Positions 12,126 through 24,920 of a stretch of DNA of 64,000 bases are shown here, in pieces. The stretch is from Aristolochia californica (taxonomy: Eukaryota > Streptophyta > Magnoliopsida > Piperales > Aristolochiaceae), in contig JARWKL010000007.1 in assembly GCA_029961685.1 (NCBI GenBank), forward strand, positions 18,175,013-18,239,012. The letters run 5' to 3'. The notes under the pieces are model-generated. The model was not told the origin of the DNA and made no database searches. It worked only from the letters and a program-made list of their open reading frames with translations. The position numbers were made by a program, and so were the translations under genes. The first letter of the stretch is position 1. Each line of letters opens with the position of its first letter.

Positions 12126-12797
12126 TCTCCCTACAATTGTGCATTGTGCTTTTCCATTTTAGATGTACACTTTTTTCATAAATCAAAACTTTGAATTTTC
12201 GCTCTCCCTTCATCCCGAAAACAAACAAGGCAAAATGCTTACAACAAAATGAAAATTTTATAGTTGATGTATGGAAAAAATTTAAAACAATAACAAGTAT
12301 AAATAAATAAAATTTATTCACCCAACACAAATGAACACAAAAGTTTTGTTATTCAATTTTGGGAAATTCCACTAGTTTAACCCTAATAGCTTGGAATTTT
12401 GCAATAAAGACATTTCATCCACACATGTTTTAAAAATGGATATGCATGTTTGAAACATGTTAAAGATGCAAATGAGCTATGGATGCAAAGCTTTTAAAGA
12501 GAATAACAAACGCTCATTAAATTCTCAAGTGAACTTGGCGTGGGATATTTACCCGAGTCAAACATGCCATTATTTTGCCCATTTGCAAAAAGCTGACATA
12601 GATAATCATAGATGATTCTAATATGATTTATCATGCGTAACGGGCTATATTTTTGTATGAAATGACTTATGGATTGCAATTCAACACTCAGTTAAAAATC
12701 CTCCGCAACCCATTTTTCCCGACGATTGCAAAACCTGATATATAAAAACGAAAAGGTGCTTACAATCCCTAAAAATTACACACTCTTTGGAATTATC
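12126..12797 (+). repeat. Satellite unit 19, subtype B
   Basis: Second copy of unit 13, of the same 672 bp length and with the same private variants. A few substitutions differ, such as GAATTTTCGC for GACTTTTCGC. Confidence 0.92.
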
Positions 12798-13472
12798 TCT
12801 CTCTACATATGTGTGTTGTGCATTTCCGTTTTAGTTGTACACATTTTTCTTAAATCAAAACTTCGAGTTTTTCGCTTTCCCTTCATCCCGTAAACAAAAA
12901 AGGAAAATAGATCATAGCAAAATAAAAATTTCATAGTTGATGTACGGAAAAAGTTTAAAACAATAAAAGAAGTAAATGAAGAAAATTTATTCACACACCA
13001 CAAATGAACCCAAAAGTTTTGTTATCAAAGTTTGGGAAATTCCACTAGTCCAAAACTAATATCTTGGAATTTTACATGAAGGAGATTTTTTCTACACATG
13101 TTTTAAAAATGGATATGCATGCATGAAACATGTTAAAGATTCAAATGACCTATGGATCCAAAGCTTTTAAAGTGAATAACAAATGCTCATTAAATTCTCA
13201 TGGGAACGTGCGGTGGGATATTTGCCCGAGTCAAACAAGCCATTATTTTGCCCATATTCAAAAAGTTGATCTAACAATCATAGATGATTGTAAAGTGATT
13301 TTTCATGTGTAGCGGGCTATATTTTTGTAAGAAATGACTTATGGATTTGAAGTCAAGCACTGAGTTAAAAATCGCTCGCCTCCCCTGTTTCCCGACGATT
13401 GCAAAACCTTACATATAAAAAGGAAAGAGTGCATACGATCCCTAAAACATAAAAACACTCTTTGGAAATACC
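12798..13472 (+). repeat. Satellite unit 20, subtype C
   Basis: Second copy of unit 14, with the GCATGCATG centre. Small changes include CTCATGGGAACG for CTCAAGGGAACG. Confidence 0.9.
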
Positions 13473-14147
13473 TCTCTCTACATTTTTGCATTGTGCATTT
13501 CCATTTTAGATGTACACTTTTTTCTTAAATCAGAACTTTGAGTTTTAGCTCCCCCTTCATCCCGTAAACAAAAAAGGCAAAAAAGATCACAACAAAATAA
13601 AAATTTTATAGTTGATGTGTGGAAAATATTTAAAATAATAACTAATGTAAATAAAAAATATCTATTCACACACCACAAATGAACAAAAAAGTTTTGTTAT
13701 CCAAGTTTGGGAAATTCCAATAGTCCAACCCAATTAAGCATGGAATTTTACATGAAGGAGATTTTTTCCACACATGTTTTAGAAATGGATAAGCATGCTT
13801 GAAACATGTTAAAGACTCAAATGACCTGTGGATCCAAATCTTTTAAAGAAAATAACAAACGGTCATTAAATTTTCTAGTGAACGTGCGGTGGGATATTTA
13901 CCCGAGTCTAACAAGTCATTATTTTACCCATTTTCAAAAATTTGTTCTAACAATCATAGATGAATGTAAAGTGATTTATCATGCGTAACGGGCTATATTT
14001 TTTCATGAAATGACTTATGGATTTCAATTCAACAATCAATTAAAAATCCTACGGAACCCATTTTTCCCGACGATTGCAAAACCTTAGATATAAAAACGAA
14101 AAGGTGCTTACAATCCCTAAAACTTACAGACACTCTTTGGAATTATC
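13473..14147 (+). repeat. Satellite unit 21, A/B chimera
   Basis: Second copy of unit 15, with the same switch (about 14006-14051). The tail has CCTTAGATAT where unit 15 has CCTGAGATAT, a C-like base. Confidence 0.88.
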
Positions 14148-14821
14148 TCTCTCTACATATGTGTGTTGTGCATTTCCGTTTTAGATGTACACATTTTTCT
14201 TAAATCAAAAGTTCAAGTTTTTCGCTCTCCCTTCATCCCGTAAACAAAAAAGGCAAATAGATCACAACAAAATGAAAATTTCATAGTTGATGTACGGAAA
14301 AAGTTTAAAACAATAGAAAAAGTAAATGAAGAAAATCTATTCACACACCACAAATGAACCCAAAAGTTTTGTTATCCAAGTTTGGGAAATTCCACTAGTT
14401 CAAAACTAATATCTTGGAATTTTACATGAAGGAGATTTTTTCTACACATGTTTTAAAAATGGATATGCATGCCAGAAACATGTTAAAGATTCAAATGACC
14501 TATGGATCCAAAGCTTTTAAAGAGAATAACAAACGCTCCCTAAATTCTCAAGTGAACGTGCGGTGGGATATTTGCCCGAGTCAAACAAGCCATTATTTTG
14601 CCCATATTAAAAAAGTTGAGCTAACAATCATAGATGATTGTAAAGTGATTTGTCATGCGTAACGGGCTATATTTTTGTAAGAAATGACTTTTGGATTGCA
14701 ATTCAACACTCACTTAAAAATCGCCCGCCTACCCCGTTTCCCTACGATTGCAAAACCTTAGATATAAAAACGAAAGACTGCATACGATCCCTAAAACATA
14801 CAGACACTCTTTGGAAATATC
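14148..14821 (+). repeat. Satellite unit 22, subtype C with a conversion-like patch
   Basis: Second copy of unit 16. At about 14690-14705 it reads TTGGATTGCAATTCAAC, the A/B version, while its twin has the C-type GACTTGAAGTCAAC. C sequence resumes at once, which suggests a very short conversion tract. Confidence 0.87.
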
Positions 14822-15494
14822 TCTCTCTACAATTGTGCATTGTGCATTTCCATTTTAGACGTACACTTTTTCTTAAATCAGAACTTTATGTTTTTGCTCC
14901 CCCTTCATCTCGTAAACAAAAAGGCAAAAAAGATCATAACAAAATAAAAATCTTATAGTTGATGTGTGGAAAATATTTAAAATAATAACTAATGTAAATA
15001 AAAAATATCTATTCACACACCACAAATGAACACAAAAGTTTTGTTATCCAAGTTTGGGAAATTCCATTAGTCCAACCCTATTAATCTTGGAATTTTACAT
15101 GAAGGAGATTTTTTGCACACATCTTTTAAAAATGGATATGCATGCTGGAAACATGTTAAAAATTCAAATGACCATTTGGATCAAAAGCTTTTAAAGAGAA
15201 TAACAAACGCTCATTAAATTCTCAAGTGAACGTGCGGTGGGATATTTACCCGAGTCTAACAAGTCATTATTTTCCCATTTTCAAAAATTTGATCTAACAA
15301 TCATAGATGAATGTAAAGTGATTGATCATGCGTAACGGGCCATATTTTTGTATGAACTGACTTATGGATTGCAATTCAACACTCAGTTAAAAATCCTCTG
15401 CCACCAATTTTTCCCGACGATTGCAAAACCTGAGATATAAAAACTAAAAAGTGCTTACAATCACTAAAAATTACCGACACTCTTTGGAATTATC
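14822..15494 (+). repeat. Satellite unit 23, subtype A
   Basis: A throughout. Its front two thirds match unit 17; its end is ordinary A (CTCTGCCACC, ACTAAAAAGTGC). The 4046 bp duplication therefore ends near 15265 inside it. Confidence 0.9.
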
Positions 15495-16168
15495 TCTCCC
15501 TACTATTGTGCATTGTGCTTTTCCATTTTAGATGTACACTTTTTTCATAAATCAAAACTTTGACTTTGCCCTCTCCCTTCATCCTGAAAACAAACATGAC
15601 AAAAAGCTTACAACAAAATAAAAATTTTATAGTTGATGTATGCAAAAAATTTAAAACAATAACAAATATAAATAAAGAAAATTTATTCACCCTACACAAA
15701 TGAACACAAAAGTTTTGTTATCCAATTTTGGGAAATTCCACTAGTTTAACCATAATGGCTTGGAATTTTGCAAGAAAGAGATTTCATCCACACATTTTAA
15801 AAAAATGGAAATGCATGTTTGAAACATGTTAAAGATGAAAATGAGCTATGGATGCAAAGCTTTTAAAGAGAATAACAAACGCTCATTAAATTCTCAAGTG
15901 AACTTGCGATGGGATATTTACCCGAGTCAAACATGCCATTACTTTGTCCTTTTGCAAAAAGCTGACATAATTAATCATAGATGATTGTAATGTGATTTAT
16001 CATGCGTAACGGGCTATATTTTTGTATGAAATGACTTATGGATTGCCATTCAACAATCAGTTAAAAATCCTCCGCAACCCATTTTTCCCGACGATTGCAA
16101 AACCTAAGATATAAAAACGAAAAGGTGCTTACAATCCCTAAAAATTATAGACACTCTTTGGAATTATC
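15495..16168 (+). repeat. Satellite unit 24, subtype B
   Basis: B in all blocks. It has the variants AACCATAATGGC in the anchor and CATTACTTTGTCCTTTTGC in the centre; the latter recurs in the B units of 18-27 kb. Confidence 0.9.
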
Positions 16169-16841
16169 TCTCTCTACATATGTGTGTTGTGCATTTCCGT
16201 TTTAGATGTACACATTTTTCTTAAATCAAAACTTCGAGTTTTTCGCTCTCCCTTCATCCCGTAAAGTAAAAAAGGCAAATAGATCACAGCAAAATGAAAA
16301 TTTCAGAGTTGCTGGACGGAAAAAGTTTAAAACAATAAAAAAATAAATGAAGAAAATTTATTCACACACCACAAATGAACACAAAAGTTTTGTTATCTAA
16401 GTTTGGGAAATTCCACTAGTCCAAAACTAATATCTTGGAATTTTACATGAAGGAGATTTTTTCTACACATGTTTTAAAAATGCATATGCATGCAGAAACA
16501 TGTTAAAGATTCAAATGACCTATGGATCCAAAGCTTTTAAAGAGAATAACAAACGCTCCTTAAATTCTCAAATGAACGTGTGGTGGGATATTTGCCCGAG
16601 TCAAACAAGCCATTATTTTGCCCATATTCAAAAAGTTGAGTTAACAATCATAGATGATGGTAAAGTGATTTGTCATGCGTAACGGGCTATATTTTTGTAA
16701 GAAATGACTTATGGACTTGAAGTCTACACTCACTTAAAAATCGCCCGCCTACCCTGTTTCCCTACGATTGCAAAACCTTAGATATAAAAACGAAAGACTG
16801 CATACGATCCCTAAAACATACAGACACTCTTTGGAAATATC
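16169..16841 (+). repeat. Satellite unit 25, subtype C
   Basis: C in all blocks. GTAAAGTAAAAAAGG and GAGTTGCTGGACGG in the front block are unusual. Unit 27 shares the GTAAAGTAAAAAAGG variant. Confidence 0.9.
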
Positions 16842-17503
16842 TCTCTCTACATTATTGCATTGTGCATTTCCATTTTAGATGTACACTTTTTTCTTAAATC
16901 AGAACTTTGAGTTTTCGCTCCCCCTTCATCTCATAAACAAAAAGGCAAAAAAGATCACAACAAAATAAAAATCTTATAGTTGATGTGTGGAAAATATTTA
17001 AAATAATAACTAATGTAAATAAAAAATATCTATTCACACACCACAAATGAACACAAAAGTTTTGTTATCCAAGTTTGGGAAATTCCATTAGTCCAACCCT
17101 AATAAGCTTGGAATTTTACATGAAGGAGATTTTTTCCACACATGTTTTAAAAATGGATATGCATGCTGGAAACATGTTAAAGATTCAAATGACCTTTGGA
17201 TCCAAAGTTTTAAAGAGAATAACAAACGCTCATTAAATTCTCAAGTGAACGTGCGCTGGGATATTTTCCCGAGTCTAACAAGTCATTATTTTGCCCATTT
17301 TCAAAAATTTGATCTAACAATCATAGATGATTTATCATGCGTAATGGGCTATATTTTTGTATGAAATGACTTATGGATTGCAATTCAACACTCAGTTAAA
17401 AATTCTCCGCAACCCATTTTTCCCGACGATTGCAAAACCTGAGATATAAAAACGAAAAGGTGCTTACAATCCCTAAAAATTACAGACACTCTTTGGAATT
17501 ATC
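16842..17503 (+). repeat. Satellite unit 26, A/B chimera, 12 bp short
   Basis: A through the centre; the tail from about 17400 is B (CTCCGCAACCC, CGAAAAGGTGC). Near 17325-17340 the stretch from GATGA to TTTATCATG lacks about 12 bp that other A units have. A C unit follows, so a B slot is skipped. Confidence 0.87.
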
Positions 17504-18178
17504 TCACTCAACATATGTGTGTTGTGCATTTCCGTTGAAGATGTACACATTTTTCTTAAATCAAAACTTCGAGTTTTTTGCTCTCCCTTCATCCCGTAAA
17601 GTAAAAAAGGCAAATAGATCACATCAAAATGAAAATTTCAGAGTTGTTAAACGGAAAAAGTTTAAAACAATAAAAAATGTAAATGAAGAAAATTTATTCA
17701 CACACCTCAAATGAACACAAATGTTTTTTGATCCAATTTTGGGAAATTCCACTAGTCCAAAACTAATATCTTGGAATTTTACATGAAGGAGATTTTTTCT
17801 ACACATGTTTTAAAAATGGATATGCATGCCAGAAACATGTTAAAGATTCAAATGACATATGGATCCAAAGCTTTTAAAGAGAATAACAAACGCTCCTTAA
17901 ATTCTCAAGTGAACGTGCGTTGGGATATTTTCCCGAGTCTAACAAGTCATTATTTTCCCCATTTTCAAAAATTTGATCTAACAATCATAGATGAATGTCA
18001 ATTGATTTATCATGCGTAACGGGCTATATTTTTGTATGAAATTACTTATGGATTGCAATTCAACACTCAGTTAAAAATCCTCTGCCGCCAAATATTCCCG
18101 ACGATTGCAAAACCTGAGATATAAAAACTAAAAAGTGCTTACAATCCCTAAAAATTACCGACACTCTTTGGAATTATC
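17504..18178 (+). repeat. Satellite unit 27, C/A chimera
   Basis: C front, anchor and GCATGCCAG centre. Between about 17832 and 17937 it becomes A (GTCTAACAAGTC, CTCTGCCGCC, ACTAAAAAGTGC). A B unit follows in step with the A tail. Confidence 0.87.
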
Positions 18179-18852
18179 TCTCCCTACAATTGTGCATTGT
18201 GCTTTTCAATTTTAGATGTACACTTTTTTCATAAATCAAAGCTTTGACTTTTCGCTCTCCCTTCATCCCGAAAACAAACAAGGCAAAAAGCTTACAACAA
18301 AATGAAAATTTTATAGTTGATGTATGCAAAAAATTTAAAATAATAACAAATATAAATGAAGAAAATTTATTCACCCAACACAAATGAACACAAAAGTTTT
18401 GTTATCCAATTTTTGGAAATTCCACTAGTTTAACCATAATAGCTTGGAATTTTGCAAGAAAGAGATTTCATCCGCACATGTTTTAAAAATGGATATGCAT
18501 GTTTGAAACATGTCAAAGATTCAAATGAGCTATGGATGCAAAGCTTTTAAAGAGAATAACAAACGCTCATTAAATTCTCAAGTGAACTTGCGATGGGATA
18601 TTTACACGAGTTAAACATGCCATTACTTTGTCCTTTTGCAAAAAGCTGACATAAGTAATCATAGATGATTGTAATGTGATTTATCATGCGTAACGGGCTA
18701 TATTTTTGAATGAATTGACTTATGGATCGCAATTCAACACTCAGTTAAAAATCCTCCGCAACCCATTTTTCCCGACGATTGCAAAATCTGAGATATAAAA
18801 ACGAAAAGGTGCTTACAATCCCTAAAAATTATAGACACTCTTTGGAATTATC
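18179..18852 (+). repeat. Satellite unit 28, subtype B
   Basis: B in all blocks. Anchor AACCATAATAGC, centre CATTACTTTGTCC, as in the homogenised block that follows. Confidence 0.9.
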
Positions 18853-19526
18853 TCTCTCAACATATGTGTGTTGTGCATTTTCGTTTTAGTTGTACACATT
18901 TTTCTTAAATCAAAACTTCGAGTTTTTCGCTCTCCATTCATCCCTTAAACAAAAAAGGCAAATAGATCACAGCAAAATGATAATTTCATAGTTGATGTAC
19001 GGAAAAAGTTTAAAACAATAAAAAAAGTAAATGAAGAAAATTTATTCACACACCATAAATGAACACAAAAGTTTTGTTATCCAAGTTTGGGAAATTCCAC
19101 TAGTCCAAAACTTATATCTTGCAATTTTACATGAAGGAGATTTTTTCTACATATGTTTTAAAAATGGATATGCATGCCAGAAACATGTTAAAGATTCAAA
19201 TGACCTATGGATCCAAAGCTTTTAAAGAGAATAACAAACGCTCCTTAAATTCTCAAGTGAACGTGCGGTGGGATATTTGCCCGAGTCATACAAGCCATTA
19301 TTTTGCCCATATTCAAAAAGTTGAGCTAACAATCATAGATGGTTGCAATGTGATTTGTCTTGCGTAACAGGCTATATTTTTGTAAGAAATGACTTATGGA
19401 TTTGAAGTCAACACTCAGTAAAAACTCGCCCGTCTCCCCCATTTCCATACGATTGCAAAACCTTAGATATAAAAACGAAAGACTGCATACGATCTCTAAA
19501 ACATACAGACACTCTTTGGAAATATC
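18853..19526 (+). repeat. Satellite unit 29, subtype C
   Basis: C in all blocks. It first shows the block's private variants: CTTGCAATTTTAC, GATGGTTGCAATG and TTTGTCTTGCG. Confidence 0.92.
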
Positions 19527-20201
19527 TCTCTCCACATTTGTGCATTGTGCTTTTCCAGTTTAGATGTACACTTTTTTCTTAAATCAGAACTTTGAGTTTT
19601 CGCTCCCCCTTCATCTCGTAAACAAAAAAGGCAAAAAAGATCACAACAAAATAAAAATCTTATAGTTGATGTGTGGAAAATATTTAAAATAATAACTAAT
19701 GTAAATAAAAAATATCTATTCACACACCACAGATGAACACAAAAGTTTTGTTATCTAAGTTTGGAAAATTCCATTAGTCCAACCCTATTAAGCTTGGAAT
19801 TTTACATGAAGGAGATTTTTTCCACACATGTTTTAAAAATGGATATGCATGCTGGAAACATGTTAAAGATTCAAATGACCTTTGGATCCAAAGCTTTTAA
19901 AGAGAATAACAAACGCTCATTAAATTCTCAAGTGAACGTGCGGTGGGATATTTACTCGAGTCTAACAAGTCATTATTTTGCCCATTTTCAAAAATTTGAT
20001 CTAACAATCATAGATGAATGTAAAGTGATTTATCATGCGTAACGGGCCATATTTTTGTATGAAATGACTTATGGATTGCAATTCAACACTAAGTTAAAAA
20101 TCCTCTGCCACCAATTTTTCCCGACGATTGCAAAACTTGAGATATAAAAACTAAAAAGAGCTTACAATCCCTAAAAATTACCGACACTCTTTGGAATTAT
20201 C
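19527..20201 (+). repeat. Satellite unit 30, subtype A
   Basis: A in all blocks with the GCATGCTGG centre and CATCTCGTAAAC front variant that mark A units from 7 to 26 kb. Confidence 0.92.
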
Positions 20202-20875
20202 TCTCCCTACAATTGTGCATTGTGCTTTTCCATTTTAGATGTGTACTTTTTTCGTAAATCAAAACTTTGTCTTTTCGCTCTCCCTTCATCCCGAAAACAA
20301 ACAAGGTAAAAAGCTTACAACAAAATGAAAATTTTATAGTTGATGTATGCAAAAAATTTAAAACAATAACAAATATAAATAAAGAAAATTTATTCACCCA
20401 ACACAAATGAACACAAAAGTTTTGTTATCCAATTTTGGGAAATTCCACTAGTTTAACCATAATAGCTTGGAATTTTGCAAGAAAGAGATTTCATCCACAC
20501 ATGTTTTAAAAATGGATATGCATGTTTGAAACATGTTAAAGATGGAAATGAGCTATGGATGCAAAGCTTTTAAAGAGAATAACAAACGCTCATTAAATTC
20601 TCAAGTGAACTTGCGATGGGAAATTTACACGAGTCAAACATGCCATTACTTTGTCCTTTTGCAAAAAGCTGACATAATTAATCATAGATGATTGTAATGT
20701 GATTTATCATGCGTAACGGGCTATATTTTTTTATGAAATTACTTTTGGATCGCAATTCAACACTCAGTTAAAAATCCTCCGCAACCCATTTTTCCCGACG
20801 ATTGCAAAACCTGAGATATAAAAATGAAAAGGTGCTTACAATCCCTAAAAATTACAGACACTCTTTGGAATTATC
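20202..20875 (+). repeat. Satellite unit 31, subtype B
   Basis: B in all blocks. The private variants GATGGAAATGAGC and GGGAAATTTACACGAG are shared with unit 34, exactly one HOR away. Confidence 0.92.
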
Positions 20876-21549
20876 TCTCTCTACATATGTGTGTTGTGCA
20901 TTTCCGTTTTAGATGTACACATTTTTCTTAGATCAAAACTTTGAGTTTTTTGCTCTCCATTCATCCCTTAAACAAAAAAGGCAAATAGATCACAGCAAAA
21001 TGAAAATTTCATAGTTGATGTACGAAAAAAGTTTAAAACAATGAAAAAAGTAAATGAAGAAAATTTATTCACACACCATAAATGAACACAAAAGTTTTGT
21101 TATCCAAGTTTGGGAAATTCCACTAGTCCAAAACTAATATCTTGCAATTTTACATGAAGGAGATTTTTTCTACATATGTTTTAAAAATGGATATGCATGC
21201 CAGAAATATGTTAAAGATTCAAATGACCTATGGATCCAAAGCTTTCAAAGAGAATAGAAAACGCTCCTTAAATTCTCAAGTGAACGTGCGGTGGGATATT
21301 TGCCCGAGTCAAACAAGCCATTATTTTGCCCATATTCAAAAAGTTGAGCTAACAATCATAGATGGTTGTAATGTGATTTGTCTTGCGTAACGGGCTATAT
21401 TTTTGTAAGAAATGACTTATGGATTTGAAGTCAACACTCAGTTAAAAATCGCTCGTCTCCCCCATTTCCCTACGATTTCAAAACCTTAGATATAAAAATG
21501 AAAGACTGCATACGATCTCTAAAACATACAGATACTCTTTGGAAATATC
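20876..21549 (+). repeat. Satellite unit 32, subtype C
   Basis: C in all blocks. GAATAGAAAACGCTCC and CAGAAATATG are shared only with unit 35. Confidence 0.92.
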
Positions 21550-22224
21550 TCTCTCCACATTTGTCCATTGTGCATTTCCATTTTAGATGTACACTTTTTT
21601 CTTAAATCAGAACTTTGAGTTTTCGCTCCCCCTTCATCTCGTAAACAAAAAAGGCAAAAAAGATCACAACAAAATAAAAATCTTATAGTTGATGTGTGGA
21701 AAATATTTAAAATAATAAGTAATGAAAATAAAAAATATCTATTCACTCACCATAAATGAACACAAAAGTTTTGTTATCCAAGTTTGGGAAATTCCATTAG
21801 TCCAACCCTATTAAGCTTGGAATTTTACATGAAGGAGATTTTTTCCACACATGTTTTAAAAAAGGATATGCATGCTGGAAACATGTTAAAGATTCAAATG
21901 ACCTTTGGATCCAAAGCTTTTAAAGAGAATAACAAACGCTCATTAAATTCTCAAGTGAACGTGCGGTGGGATATTTACCCGAGTCTAACAAGTCATTATT
22001 TTGCCCATTTTCAAAAATTTGATCTGACAATCATAGGTGAATGTAAAGTGATTTATCATGCGTAACGGGCCATATTTTTGTATGAAATGACTTATGGATT
22101 GCAATTCAACACTCAGTTAAAAATCCTCTGCCACCAATTTTTCCCGACGATTGCAAAACTTGAGATATAAAAACTAAAAAGAGCTTACAATCCCTAAAAA
22201 TTACCGACACTCTTTGGAATTATC
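21550..22224 (+). repeat. Satellite unit 33, subtype A
   Basis: A in all blocks, with the GCATGCTGG centre. ATGAAAATAAAAAATATC replaces the usual ATGTAAATAAA before the anchor, also in units 36 and 39. Confidence 0.92.
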
Positions 22225-22898
22225 TCTCCCTACAATTGTGCATTGTGCTTTTCCATTTTAGATGTATACTTTTTTCGTAAATCAAAACTTTGTCTTTTCG
22301 CTCTCCCTTCATCCCGAAAACAAACAAGGTAAAAAGCTTACAACGAAATGAAAATTTTATAGTTGATGTATGCAAAAAATTTAAAACAATAACAAATATA
22401 AATAAAGAAAATTTATTCACCCAACACAAATGAACACAAAAGTTTTGTTATCCAATTTTGGGAAATTCCACTAGTTTAACCATAATAGCTTGGAATTTTG
22501 CAAGAAAGAGATTTCATCCACACATGTTTTAAAAATGGATATGCATGTTTGAAACATGTTAAAGATGGAAATGAGCTATGGATGCAAAGCTTTTAAAGAG
22601 AATAACAAACGCTCATTAAATTCTCAAGTGAACTTGCGATGGGAAATTTACACGAGTCAAACATGCCATTACTTTGTCCTTTTGCAAAAAGCTGACATAA
22701 TTAATCATAGATGATTGTAATGTGATTTATCATGCGTAACGGGCTATATTTTTTTATGAAATTACTTTTGGATCGCAATTCAACACTCAGTTAAAAATCC
22801 TCCGCAACCCATTTTTCCCAACGATTGCAAAACCTGAGATATAAAAACGAAAAGGTGCTTACAATCCCTAAAAATTACAGACACTCTTTGGAATTATC
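22225..22898 (+). repeat. Satellite unit 34, subtype B
   Basis: Near-identical to unit 31, including GATGGAAATGAGC and GGGAAATTTACACGAG. Confidence 0.92.
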
Positions 22899-23572
22899 TC
22901 TCTCTACATATGTGTGTTGTGCATTTCCGTTTTAGATGTACACATTTCTCTTAGATCAAAACTTTGAGTTTTTCGCTCTCCATTCATCCCTTAAACAAAA
23001 AAGGCAAATAGATCACAGCAAAATGAAAATTTCATAGTTGATGTACGAAAAAAGTTTAAAACAATGAAAAAAGTAAATGCAGAAAATTTATTCACACACC
23101 ATAAATGAACACAAAAGTTTTGTTATCCAAGTTTGGGAAATTCCACTAGTCCAAAACTATTATCTTGCAATTTTACATGAAGGAGATTTTTTCTACATAT
23201 GTTTTAAAAATGGATATGCATGCCAGAAATATGTTAAAGATTCAAATGACCTATGGATCCAAAGCTTTCAAAGAGAATAGAAAACGCTCCTTAAATTCTC
23301 AAGTGAACGTGCGGTGGGATATTTGCCCGAGTCAAACAAGCCATTATTTTGCCCATATTCAAAAAGTTGAGCTAACAATCATAGATGGTTGTAATGTGAT
23401 TTGTCTTGCGTAACAGGCTATATTTTTGTAAGAAATGACTTATGGATTTGAAGTCAACACTCAGTTAAAAATCGCTCGTCTCCCCCATTTCCCTACGATT
23501 GCAAAACCTTAGATATAAAAACGAAAGACTGCATACGATCTCTAAAACATACAGACACTCTTTGGAAATATC
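22899..23572 (+). repeat. Satellite unit 35, subtype C
   Basis: Near-identical to unit 32, with the GAATAGAAAACGCTCC variant. Confidence 0.92.
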
Positions 23573-24246
23573 TCTCTCCACATTTGTCCATTGTGCATTT
23601 CCATTTTAGATGTACACTTTTTTCTTAAATCAGAACTTTGAGTTTTCGCTCCCCCTTCATCTCGTAAACAAAAAAGGCAAAAAAGATCACAACAAAATAA
23701 AAATCTTATAGTTGATGTGTGGAAAATATTTAAAATAATAACTAATGAAAATAAAAAATATCTATTCACTCACCACAAATGAACACAAAAGTTTTGTTAT
23801 CCAAGTTTGGGAAATTCCATTAGTCCAACCCTATTAAGCTTGGAATTTTACATGAAGGAGATTTTTTCCACACTTGTTTTAAAAATGGATATGCATGCTG
23901 GAAACATGTTAAAGATTCAAATGACCTTTGGATCCAAAGTTTTTAAAGAGAATAACAAACGCTCATTAAATTCTCAAGTGAACGTGCGGTGGGATATTTA
24001 CCCGACTCTCACAAGTCATTATTTTGCCCATTTTCAAAATTTTGATCTAACAATTATAGATGAATGTAAAGTGATTTATCATGCGTAACGGGCCATATTT
24101 TTGTATGAAATGACTTATGGATTGCAATTCAACACTCAGTTAAAAATCCTCTGCCACCAATTTTTTCCGACGATTGCAAAACCTGAGATATAAAACTAAA
24201 AAGTGCTTAAAATCCCTAAAAATTACCGACACTCTTTGGAATTATC
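23573..24246 (+). repeat. Satellite unit 36, subtype A
   Basis: A in all blocks. The tail ATATAAAACTAAAAAGTGC lacks one A of the usual run. Confidence 0.92.
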
Positions 24247-24920
24247 TCTCCCTATAATTGTGCATTGTGCTTTTCCATTTTAGATGTACACTTTTTTCGT
24301 AAATCAAAACTTTGACTTTTCCCTCTCCCTTCATCCTGAAAACAAACAAGGCAAAAAGCTTACAACAAAATGACAATTTTATAGTTGATGTATGCAAAAA
24401 ATTTAAAACAATAACAAATATAAATAAAAAAAATTTATTCACCCCACACAAATGAACACAAAAGTTTTGTTATCCAATTTTGTGAAATTCCACTAGTTTA
24501 ACCATAATAGCTTGGAATTTTGCAAGAAAGAGATTTCATCCACACATGTTTTAAACATGGATATGCATGTTTGAAACATGTTAAAGATGCAAATGAGCTA
24601 TGGATGCAAAGCTTTTAAAGAGAATAACAAACGCTCATTAAATTCTCAAGTGAACTTGCGATGGGATATTTACCCGAGTCAAACATGCCATTACTTTGTC
24701 CTTTTGCAAAAAGCAGACATAATTAATCATAGATGATTGTAATGTGATTTATCATGCGTAACGGGCTATTTTTTTGTATGAAATGACTTATGGATCACAA
24801 TTCAACACTCAGTTAAAAATCCTCCGCAACCCATTTTTCCCGACGATTGCAAAACCTGAGATATAAAAACGAAAAGGTGCTTACAGTCCCTAAAAATTAC
24901 AGACACTCTTTGGAATTATC
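24247..24920 (+). repeat. Satellite unit 37, subtype B
   Basis: B in all blocks. The variants TTGTGAAATTCC and AAAAAGCAGACATAATT are shared with unit 40 and not with units 31 and 34. Confidence 0.92.

Larger units (their letters stand above)
11220..15265 (+). repeat. Tandem duplication, copy 2 (six-unit block, 4046 bp)
   Basis: Begins at the A/C joint in unit 17 and ends inside unit 23, where ordinary A sequence continues. It differs from copy 1 by scattered substitutions and by a short A/B-type patch at about 14690-14705 in unit 22. No change in orientation. Confidence 0.9.
18853..20875 (+). repeat. Homogenised higher-order repeat, copy 1 (C-A-B)
   Basis: Units 29-31, 2023 bp. Private marks of the group are CTTGCAATTTTAC and TTTGTCTTGCG in C, GCATGCTGG in A and CATTACTTTGTCC in B. 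Confidence 0.88.
20876..22898 (+). repeat. Homogenised higher-order repeat, copy 2 (C-A-B)
   Basis: Units 32-34, 2023 bp. Its C is closest to that of copy 3 (GAATAGAAAACGCTCC), and its B closest to that of copy 1 (GGGAAATTTACACGAG). Confidence 0.88.
22899..24920 (+). repeat. Homogenised higher-order repeat, copy 3 (C-A-B)
   Basis: Units 35-37, 2022 bp. C like copy 2; B (TTGTGAAATTCC) like copy 4. The pairing shifts along the block, as expected from stepwise unequal exchange. Confidence 0.88.

Noticed and set aside
14822..15494. tRNA, rRNA or other structured RNA genes in the units
   Set aside because: I looked for tRNA-type A and B boxes and conserved rRNA words and found none; the dyads are short and isolated.
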